From assembly GCA_012845835.1 (NCBI GenBank), contig JABAKD010000002.1, positions 8,042,120 through 8,106,119 on the forward strand: 64,000 bases of DNA. Reading direction: 5' to 3'. The notes beneath the pieces are model-generated. The model was not told the DNA's origin and did no database searches. It worked only from the letters and a program-made list of their open reading frames with translations. Every line of letters starts with the position of its first letter. Position 1 is the stretch's first letter. This DNA is from Undaria pinnatifida. Lineage: Eukaryota; Sar; Phaeophyceae; Laminariales; Alariaceae. Position numbers and translations under genes: made by a program. Below are positions 56,520-64,000 of this stretch, one piece after another.

Positions 56520-56850
56520 TGTGTGTGGGTGGTTCGGAGTGTGGGTGGTTCGGAGTGTGGGTGGTGGGTGGGTGGGTGGGTTGGTTGGTTGGTTGTTTGG
56601 TTGGTTGTTTGGTTGGTTGGTTGGTTGGTTTGTTTGATTGTTGGTTGGTTGGTTGGTTGGTTGGTTGGTTGGTTGGTTGGTTGGTTGGTTGGTTGGTTGG
56701 TTGGTTAGTGGGTTGGTTGGTTGATTGATTGGTTGGTTGATTGGTTGATTGATTGGTTGGTTGGTTGATTGGTTGATTGATTGGTTGGTTGATTGGTTGG
56801 TTGGTTGGTTGATTGCTTATTTAGTCCGTCGGTTGGTTGGTTAGTGGTGA
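56520..56850. repeat. GGTT tetranucleotide microsatellite
   Basis: Over 60 units of GGTT with interspersed GATT, GTTT and GGTG variants. Gly/Trp/Leu/Val-rich frames across it are artefacts. Confidence 0.95.
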
Positions 56851-57782
56851 GGGGATGGGTGGATGGATGGGTGCCTGTACAGTTATTTTTTCACGTATCG
56901 TTGCTTTCCAGAAAAAAAATGGCAGGTGTGTTCATAGTATATTCCGAAAAAGAGAATGACGAAAACGACCAGAGTTTTGTAGGAAGCTCGAAGCTACGAA
57001 ACGAAAATACAGCAGTGTAGACTAAAAGTGGCCCTCGTATGTTAAGTACCAGGTACCCTGGTATACATTGTTCTTTCCTCGTTTTGCCATCGCTTCTACT
57101 TTCCAGGTCATCCATCCCGCCCTTTCCTATTTAAGATCGGCGATCTTCTGGGCGACGGGAGAATAACGCCCCCAAGGGAGTACGGTGTGGATGGGTGGGT
57201 GCGACCTTGTAGAAAAAACATACTGCAGCTGTTGCTAGGAAACCGTGCAGCGGGAGTAGTCGTCAATTTGTGTGCATTGGCGGCGGTGGCCGCGGCCGTC
57301 GTATAATCCGGCATCAGCGATCTCGAAAGGAATCCCTAAATTTCGACGCGGTATAAAATTGAAGATCGCGTTTCACTCACCATTGGTCGACGTATCGATC
57401 CACAAATTGGAACGTCTTTTTGTTGTGATTTACTACAAATGAGAAGGAAGAGTGGAGCAAGGCAAGCGGGTGGCTTTGGTCGATGCCAAGACGGAACGAG
57501 GTACAAGTAGGGGTTGGACTTCGTGCGTACGTTTCCTTTTTGTTGGTTTGCCCTTTTTGGCCTCCATCCATCTTCTTTCTGTTCAAGTTTTTTGTGGCTG
57601 GTGGACGTTTAAGTTCATGTACACGTTCTCGGATGGAAAAAACACTGATAGTAAGGATGATGCTGCAACTACTGTGACATTCTTTCAACAGTAGGTAGTT
57701 CTAAAAGGTATGTACGGTTGCTGAAGCCCTCTCTCTGCTTTGAACGGCATGCATGCATGTATACACCTTGATAAATCCAGCG
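56851..57782. other. No gene supported
   Basis: Frames at 57377-57694 on both strands, no recognised domain. Confidence 0.3.
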
Positions 57783-57968
57783 CTTGACCCGGGTCGGGTC
57801 GGGTCGGGCAGGGTCGCGTAGGGTTGGGGTGATCCGACCCATCGCGAAAGGTTTAAAGATGTCCCGACACAATCGGATCCGACCCGACCCGACCCGACCC
57901 GACCCTCGAGGTTTTGGAAATATGCTGACCCGACTCGCGTGTCGGGTCATAACCCGTGAAAATCCCTT
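57783..57968 (-). repeat. GGGTC hairpin repeat
   Basis: GACCCGGGTCGGGTCGGGTC then, after a GATCCGACCCAT spacer, GATCCGACCCGACCCGACCC. The edge GTGTCGGGTCATAACCCGTG matches the 53110 copy reversed. Confidence 0.75.
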
Positions 57969-58369
57969 GGTCATATCCCTATCGATGATGGTTGTTTTCT
58001 CGTTGATGACAGGGCGTCCAACTCCAGCTGCTACAGAGATCACCCCGCCGAGTCTCCTCCTCGACCGTTATGGTCGTCCTCGTACGTGAGTGTCTCCGTC
58101 GCTCTTGTCTCGAGCCGGTCTTTCGTCCCCAGTTGTTCTCCCCCGGGGCATACGGTATCGGCCATCTAGTATGTAACTGGGGATCCGCATTACACGCATG
58201 CATGATAAGTTCCCCGCCCCCTCGCCCCCCGTGATGATTTTCCGAGAATAAGCTCTCTGGCATGACTGGGGCACACACAACGGAAGTGGCGGCTCTGGGG
58301 ATATCTCATCGCGGTATTTCCGTAGACGCTTCGCTCGGCGTCTTGCGCTGACTCTCTTGTCGAGAAAAA
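57969..58369. other. No feature recognised
   Basis: No supported frame or repeat partner. Confidence 0.3.
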
Positions 58370-58946
58370 AGGAATCACCCCACGGTGGTAGGGGTTTGCA
58401 CTTTTTGGGTTACACGTTTCTGACCGGGGGTGAGGTCTCCTCAAGTGTCGATATATCGGTTACTGTAGTAATTTTACGAAGGTGTTTGTTTTAGAATCAC
58501 TACTGTAGTAGGACGCTATGCCACGGTAGAGGTATACCTTTTTCTGGCTAACTTTTTTTCTGCATGAGGGGGCTCCTTAACCCCTAAATCGTCGGCAATA
58601 GGCAATTTTTTTTGCAAGGTTCTCGTTGTGTACCTAGGCGCCAGATGTGATTCTTCACCCCGTAGCGTTTTATTTTTCTTCAAATAATTTTTTGGGGGAG
58701 GTCTCAAGCTCCCAAATTGAGAGGTAGTATTAGAAAAAAAATGTGGTGCACTCTTTATCGTAGCACGCGTCCGCAACCCGACCAACATTTCTATGCGCAT
58801 AATAGAAGCGTTGGTCGGGTTTGCCTCGAACCGGTTGTCTTCCAAGCCGTGTGACGAGTGAGATATTGATTGAGCTCCTCATGGCCGTAGGAGCTCAGAA
58901 ACTTCTTCTGCCTCGCCCCTGATAGCGTGGGATGACCCAAAAAAGC
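58370..58946. mobile_element. Family G MITE interrupted by a family E MITE
   Basis: Left GGAATCACCCCACGGTGGTAG; right GCCCCTGATAGCGTGGGATGA. G-specific CGATATATCGGTTACTGTAG precedes the insert, and TTGGTCGGGTTTGCCTCG, GAGATATTGATTGAGCTCC follow it, as in the uninterrupted copy at 20424-20692. Confidence 0.65.
58511..58773. mobile_element. Family E MITE, nested
   Basis: Left GGACGCTATGCCACGGTAGAG; right-end complement GGACGCGTGCTACGATAAAG. Interior GGGGGCTCCTTAACCCCTAA is the E box. Confidence 0.6.
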
Positions 58947-59239
58947 TCGAAATTTCGTCCGACGGGGTGTATCATCTTGCGCGTCTTTCGGTATAATTAG
59001 ATGCTGGCCCCGGCTAGGTTTCTTTTTTGGTTGAGAGAGGGTGCTTACCGCACCAAGTTTTATAGAATAACCGCCGACGAGTGTATTTTCCTCCCTGGCA
59101 ACGTCACGATGATTCAGCAGACCTGACAATGACCTGACAATGACCTGACAATGTGGTGTGCCGCGCGGGTCTTGGAGGATAGTTTTTACGCTCTCTCGTT
59201 GGCCGAGGGCTATGTGGTAGTCCGCAGATCGGAGTAATA
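58947..59239. other. No gene; 11-bp triplication
   Basis: ACCTGACAATG occurs three times in a row at about 59122-59154. Confidence 0.6.
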
Positions 59240-59420
59240 AAACAAGATCGAAAAAGCGGCGCAGCAAGCGAGTTTCTCGCTCGTTTCTGGCCTGGTTTGG
59301 GTCCGGATTGGGCCTAGGGTTCGGGTTAGGGTTAGTTAGGGGTTGGGTTGGGTCTACGCCCGTACATTGATGCCACCAGGAAGTGCTTCCTAGGTCGCAA
59401 ATGCGAACAGCCTACGGTCG
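59240..59420 (+). repeat. Family F repeat
   Basis: AAGCGGCGCAGC, GAGTTTCTCGCTCGTTTCTGG, GGTTTGGGTCC, GGGTTAGGGTTAGTTAGG and CCACCAGGAAGTGCTTCCTAG match the two halves at 21290-21376 and 21771-21940. Confidence 0.65.
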
Positions 59421-59899
59421 CAAAAAGCGAACAGCCTACCGCCTCAAAGATCCGCGCGGCCAGATCGCTAGGCGAGCTCCGATGATTTCTGGTGAAGCTT
59501 ATGGACGGGTCCGGTAGTGTGCAGGTTGTGTACGGTAGGAAACTTGAAGCGGTGTCAGGTCGGACAAGGTCCCATGCCCGACAGCACATATCTCTGTATG
59601 CGTGCGTCTGTTTGTGTTAGTTGTCTGGCACATGTTTCGGGGCCCAGAAGAGGTATGGGCGCAAGTCCGCCGTCTTGACTTAGCGTCGAGCCTTACGATG
59701 CAAGCATCATTCCGCTGCGCGTACGTCGTGTGACCTTTCCTCCGCACTTGAGGCACACCTGCTACCCTGCTGTTTCCTGCCCTTTGAAGCCGATGCTGTC
59801 GTCGTCAGATTTACGTTTTAGACACGCGTCTCCTCTGAAACCCCAGAAAAGGACAACCCCCCCTTGGGTCTTCAGGAGGACAAAACGCCGGAATGAATC
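59421..59899. other. No feature recognised
   Basis: No supported frame or repeat partner. Confidence 0.3.
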
Positions 59900-60168
59900 G
59901 ACGACGCATGCTACGATAGTAGACGTAGCACGTTTTTGGCCGTTTTTTTTCCGGGAAACGGGGCTCCTCAACCCAAAATCGTCGGAATCCCACGCTGTTT
60001 TGCGACGTGTATGTTTTGTTGTACACCAAGGCCATGGGTTAGGCCGTCGGGATGCACGTTCGGTTTACTCAAGGAGAGTGCTTGGGTGAGGTATAGAGCT
60101 CCTCGATACATTAAGAGCCTCTGAAAAAAGTTAGTGCGAGAACCTTTGTCGCAGCATGTGTGCGGACG
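59900..60168. mobile_element. Family E MITE
   Basis: Left GACGCATGCTACGATAGTAG; right-end complement CGTCCGCACACATGCTGCGA. Contains GGGGCTCCTCAACCCAAAATC, the E interior box. Confidence 0.6.
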
Positions 60169-60601
60169 ATTGCAGCATCGGCAACGCCAAGAAGAGCAGC
60201 CCGAGCTACCGGGGGTAGGGTGTGCGTTTGAACCGCTATCGCAAGGAGCTGTATAAAGCGCGCGTAGCATGGTGGCAGTTGTTCTGCTTCGCGCTCCACC
60301 CACTGTGAACGCTCGTTTAGTTTTTCCTCCCCAAAGCGGAAAAATCGTCGTTTCTACTCATCAAAGCACGTATATTAGAATAGCACGCCTGGAGCCCCTG
60401 CCAATTCTACAGTACGCGATCGCACTTAAGAAATCGGGCGCTTATACGGTATAGGAACACCAACAAGACTCATGAATACTAGCCTAGGCTGATTTCTTGT
60501 TTAGGAGAGGGTGCGTTACACACTAACTTCAGAATAACGACTCATGAATTCATTGTTTCCTTGTAAATCACTGTGGCCTTCTTGTTACCCTGGTTCTTAG
60601 T
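60169..60601. other. No feature recognised
   Basis: Short frames only. Confidence 0.3.
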
Positions 60602-60685
60602 ATTTTATAAACAGAAAAAAGGACGTCAGCCGTGAGTTCGGCAAATTTCGGATCAATACTCATATTTGCAAGCTGCGTTGTTGGT
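60602..60685 (-). repeat. Diverged variant of the R1 terminus
   Basis: GGACGTCAGCCGTGAGTTCG, AAATTTCGGATCAATACTCAT, TTTGCAAGCTG is the reverse complement of the variant at 3363-3440. Confidence 0.55.
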
Positions 60686-60857
60686 GCTTGTGATATACTA
60701 TTGTCCTGGACTGTAGATTATGGGTCGACTTTTGTTGCGACACCACATACGATGCTCTGGTTCTTTGTATTCATTACTGTTGTGTAATTTATGGCTCGAT
60801 TTTGGTTACGACACGTACGAAAAGAAACAATTACACCGAACTGTGTGCAGGACATTT

Positions 60858-61227
60858 TGTTGTGAGGCTTAGTTTGGGTAAGCTATTGGTTAATACTTTG
60901 TAAGTGGTCAAACGGACTAGTACCCCACTAGTTTCTTAACAAATGGCGTCGTCGACAGACCATGAGTTTTTTGGGTCGTGGGTTCAACATCCCCCATAAC
61001 AAACTTTTTAAGACTTTCCCCCATGTCGAACTTGAAAAATACTCTCCCCGGTATACCCGGAAATTGAAAGGGCTTGGAGAGTTGACAGGTCCGCCCGTAT
61101 ACCCGGCCGAACTGGTATATCCCGCCGTTTCAGGGGGGAAGAGTGTTATACGGCTTGGTTTGGGTAAGCTATTGGTTAACCTTTTGCAAGTGGTCAAACG
61201 GACTAATATCCCACTAACTCCTGAACA
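60858..61227 (+). mobile_element. TRIM-like miniature LTR element, best copy
   Basis: Two 84-bp direct repeats, 60858-60941 (starts TGTTGTGAGGCTTAG, ends TTAACA) and 61144-61227 (starts TGTTATACGGCTTGG, ends TGAACA), differ by about a dozen bases. After the first comes PBS-like TGGCGTCGTCGAC; before the second a purine tract AGGGGGGAAGAG. ATTT flanks both sides (60854-60857, 61228-61231), a 4-bp target duplication. Total 370 bp with no coding capacity, i.e. the layout of a terminal-repeat retrotransposon in miniature. Confidence 0.85.
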
Positions 61228-61454
61228 ATTTTTCGCCTGGTCCAAAATAATATGAGATTATTCTAGTGGCGTATTATATTGCTGAACTACAAGTTTGCAT
61301 GAAACCCGTATACCAAGACCTCGGATTGTCGACACATGCATAGACTACGCTCTTTGTTGCATTCAACCCATACTAGACGCGTTATCGCGCCGGGAACTCA
61401 TGTTACCCACAACCGACAGACGGCACCGCACGCTCCTATCAACCACAAAAAAGC

Positions 61455-61769
61455 AGGTGGGATACCAGCACCGGTCGGTGGATCTACAACGTCACCTCCC
61501 CAGTTGTACTCGGAGCACCCGCACCCCCGATGGCCACCGCTGCTGGCGGTCTCACCTGTTACAGGCCGCACCAGCAGCAACCAACGCCGCCACCCCAGCA
61601 GCAGGAAATGCTTCCGTACGTCCATCCTGCCGGTGGGCCGTGCTACGCTCCCTGTCTCTACACCGGCGTTTTTCCGCCGTGGCTCGTTGCTCCGCCCGTC
61701 TGGACCAGGGTACCGGGGACGAACCCTGTAGCTCCCGTCGTGGTGTCTTACGTAGCATTTTTGGTTTGA
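61455..61769 (+). CDS. Proline-rich exon-like frame, copy 2
   Basis: Frame starting at an AG boundary (AAAAAAGCAGG) and ending TGA at 61767. It begins RWDTSTGRWIYNV, has an ATG at 61530 (MATAAGG), a Gln/Pro core (HQQQPTPPPQQQ), a Tyr/Cys/Gly/Pro segment (YVHPAGGPCYAP) and a hydrophobic end (VVVSYVAFLV). It aligns in order with 9719-10042. Overlapping frames in other registers are longer but share nothing with that copy. A GCTACGACGATAGAGG family E-type terminus follows 15 bp after the stop. Function unknown. Confidence 0.45.
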   Translation, partial: RWDTSTGRWIYNVTSPVVLGAPAPPMATAAGGLTCYRPHQQQPTPPPQQQEMLPYVHPAGGPCYAPCLYTGVFPPWLVAPPVWTRVPGTNPVAPVVVSYVAFLV

Positions 61770-62317
61770 GTCTGGGGCTTGCTACGACGATAGAGGTGTC
61801 GCTTTTTGGACAACATCGTTCTGGCTATAGCGAGTTTTGCCCGTTGAGAAACCACCCAACATTTTTCGAATCGCAAAATATGTTTTGCAAGCCCTGCTAG
61901 GCGGTGCGGCCTTGTCCATCGAGCTGCAGCAGTAAGCGCTTTTTTTCGTTTTTCTCAAAACCAGTTATTGGGGTTTGGTGCAGAGGTCCGCAAGTGTGGA
62001 TACCTCGGGGAAAAGATGCGTGAGAAAGTTCTCCTCCCGTGGCATGCGGCGTCTGTCAGGGGGGAGATCGATGGAGTTACCATATAGATAAGTGTAAAAA
62101 ATAGGTAGAAACATCGGCGTATGCGTCACGCATGCCCGCTATCCGGAGGGCCGCAGACCCTCATATTCCTGCAGTCAGTGCCGGACCACGTTGGAATTTT
62201 GGTTATGGTGTTGGATTATGATTGATACTGTAGTGTACACGAGGGGATGAAATGTGTCTCACATCAGATGCCCATTTTGTGTTCCACCAGCGTGGTGTCT
62301 TTTGTACACAATGTATA
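61770..62317. other. No gene; family-E left-end-like sequence at 61784
   Basis: GCTTGCTACGACGATAGAGGTG resembles the E terminus; no right end found. Confidence 0.35.
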
Positions 62318-62420
62318 CACACTCCTCCAGCTGCGAGATCGAGAATTTCGTCGAAACTCATCTTTGCAAGCTGGTTGCTGTGATTGCTTCGATCGCTCGT
62401 GTTACGGGTGTTTGTAGCGC
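62318..62420 (-). repeat. R1 terminal fragment
   Basis: ACACTCCTCCAGCTGCGAG, TTTCGTCGAAACTCATCTTTG and a decayed CGATCGCTCGTGTTACGGG. The AT-rich edge is ATGTATACAC. Confidence 0.65.
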
Positions 62421-62929
62421 TTTCGAGGCAGATCGATCCCTTATCTGCATTTTCTGTATGAAATGAGCTAGATGTGGGAGTGGATTACGTCGGAGTACAA
62501 AGAGTTGCTTACATCGCGTAGATAGACACGACTCTAGCACATTAGATCCCCACCTCATATGCTAGATTTCGGGGCGGGTTAGACCCTAGCCCCCTGGTTT
62601 ATATTGTTTGCACGGTATAGGTCAGCTTTTTTTATGGGATCTGTGCAACGTAGTGCCATGTAGAATATTGCGCACAGTATTATTTAGTAATTTGTATCAT
62701 AGATTCTTGTTCTTAGGAAAAGCTTGCCAAGTAGTTAAATAGTGCCAGGGTGCCGTGCAAGACAACGATATTTTTTCTTATTGTCTGCATATACCCACAG
62801 CAAGTCACATAATTAGGCGGTACCGAGAGTAACATGTAAGATATTGGTGTTTATAATTACGGTATCAGGTAGCCCGTCGTACCTCTTGTGGGCCGTACAC
62901 CAGTCTCTGGATACGGCGGGGCACATATT
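62421..62929. other. No feature recognised
   Basis: AT-rich, no supported frame. Confidence 0.3.
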
Positions 62930-63030
62930 TTTAGATCATTGAACGTAGGTTGATTATGAACCCTCTGCGCGATAAAAACGAAGCTCATACCGGGGTGAGG
63001 ATGGAAGGCACTAATGGGAACCAGGAGTTG
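62930..63030 (+). repeat. SINE tail-like segment
   Basis: TATGAACCCTCTGCGCGATAA, ACCGGGGTGAGGATGG and AGTTGTCCGGAAGG follow the order of the 26074 SINE 3' half (GCTGAACCCTGATGCGCGAT, CCGG, CTTGTCCAGAAG). Confidence 0.45.
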
Positions 63031-64000
63031 TCCGGAAGGCACTACACGATGTTGAAACCTCCTGTGGTGTTGTACATGTTGAGCTAGAAAGTAAAAGTAA
63101 ATTAGAAGACAAAAAAAAACGAATGGGTGCGTAGTGTATTCCAGATACTGTATAGATGTAAACCGTACAAGGATTGCGGTGCAGCTGATGGGCTGGAATA
63201 GGGGTGCGTTGCAGCTGCCGCGGGAAAAGAACAGGAACGGGTTGCCGCGACGTCGTTTGCTGTTATCGCCGACGAGGTGCGGGATGATAGGCTATCGACC
63301 TGCCCGCGAAGAGCTGTAGCGGACCGGCAAGAACCGCCATCAATCAGCAATTTTTGAGTTCAGGTTTTTACGTTACCGCTAACATTTAATAATATTTGAA
63401 AAATATTTATACGATCATTCTTTTTCTTATATTCGGTCTGGAGTTTTTTTCGTGTCAGCCTCAGTACTCGATTCTCGGAACTGGAATTCTCGGTCAAATC
63501 GCTTCGTTCGAGCGCCGTCTTAGGGGGGCGGCTCAAACGCCCCTCGCCCTGCCGTATCCGTTCCGCACCTGGCCGGGATCGGATACGTGGGCTGAGCGAG
63601 ACAAGCGAGAAGTGCGCAAATTGTTGTATTTTGGGCGGTATACGCCCAAGCTGTTCATGGATCTTGGCATATATATATGCAGAGCTTGAACGAAAAAAGC
63701 ACATACATGGGAAAACGTTTATTTCGAAGTTGGCATAATTTCCAAATTGCCTTCTTATTTCGACCCACCACACTTTTTTCATGGTCACACCTCGAAGCAG
63801 TTGGCCTATTGTGCACATCGTACGACTGCTGTCATTGCTTTTCAATATCGGATTTCAAGGTTAAATACCTTTGTTCGAGCGTTCGTTGTCTTCGAGGGGG
63901 GCCGTTCCCTACCCAACGACATGCATTAAACCCAGTGTCCGTGCTGATTCTTCATCTTGGACAGATACAACTTGTTATCATGTGGTCACAGACTGTGAGA
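63031..64000. other. No gene; diverged 366-bp duplication
   Basis: TTCGTTCGAGCGCCGTCTTAG and GGGGGGCGGC at 63505 pair with TTTGTTCGAGCGTTCGTTGTC and GGGGGGCCG at 63871. The repeat shared with window position 100-165 lies at 63908-63975. Confidence 0.45.

Noticed and set aside
56513-56728. 71-aa Gly/Trp/Leu/Val frame
   Set aside because: Translated GGTT microsatellite.
57784-58089. 101-aa frame with RPDPTRPDP
   Set aside because: It reads through the GGGTC hairpin repeat.
59318-59350. Telomere-like GGGTTAGGG words (also 21775 and 23172)
   Set aside because: Only two or three imperfect units inside interspersed repeat F; not an interstitial telomere tract.
1-64000. CRISPR array, operon or prokaryotic signals
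   Set aside because: No regularly spaced identical repeats with unique spacers, no closely packed co-directional genes, and abundant eukaryote-type LTR, SINE and PIF elements.

Overview
This is eukaryotic, repeat-dominated intergenic DNA. There is no operon-like gene packing, almost every open frame is short and unrecognisable, and nearly the whole window can be assigned to transposon families, tandem arrays and microsatellites. I found no rRNA gene, no intact tRNA gene, no CRISPR array and no host gene I can name. The only confidently recognised protein is a decayed Ty3/gypsy integrase with a Trp-rich Tudor/Agenet-like tail. From memory, that polyprotein style fits retrotransposons of stramenopile algae (brown-alga type). 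The organism call is an inference and was not checked by search.

Layout. 0-3.5 kb: a 1.1-kb terminal-inverted-repeat (TIR) element full of subterminal CCCGCACTATA-type motifs, a 189-bp pogo-like MITE, and ends of the main repeat family R1. 6-9 kb: R1 repeats with very long poly-C tracts. 9-11 kb: a proline-rich frame and small MITEs. 11-13.2 kb: a diverged satellite-like tandem array. 15-20 kb: more R1, a 5-unit minisatellite and a duplicated coding-like CxxCG segment. 20-22 kb: two TRIM-like miniature LTR elements, one nested inside another repeat. 22-27.3 kb: R1 copies in both orientations and a tRNA-headed SINE. 28-30 kb: a PIF/Harbinger-like element with a second such element and an R1 copy inside it. 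31.4-42.7 kb: one large degenerate Ty3/gypsy element with both LTRs, itself inserted in R1. 43-45 kb: R1 and a second SINE. 49-51 kb: a foldback element, a solo LTR with a 4-bp target duplication, and a 392-bp near-perfect tandem duplication. 51-60 kb: MITEs whose ends share CTACG(A/G)TAG, several nested in each other, plus GGGTC hairpins and a long GGTT microsatellite. 60.8-62 kb: the best-preserved TRIM and a second copy of the proline-rich frame.

Most autonomous machinery is absent, so most elements look non-autonomous. Two links between families stand out. The large gypsy element and the TRIM-like elements carry the same primer-binding-site-like sequence directly after their 5' LTRs. Three small MITE families (C, D, E) share a terminal core, which suggests one transposase source. 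The nesting gives a partial order of insertion.
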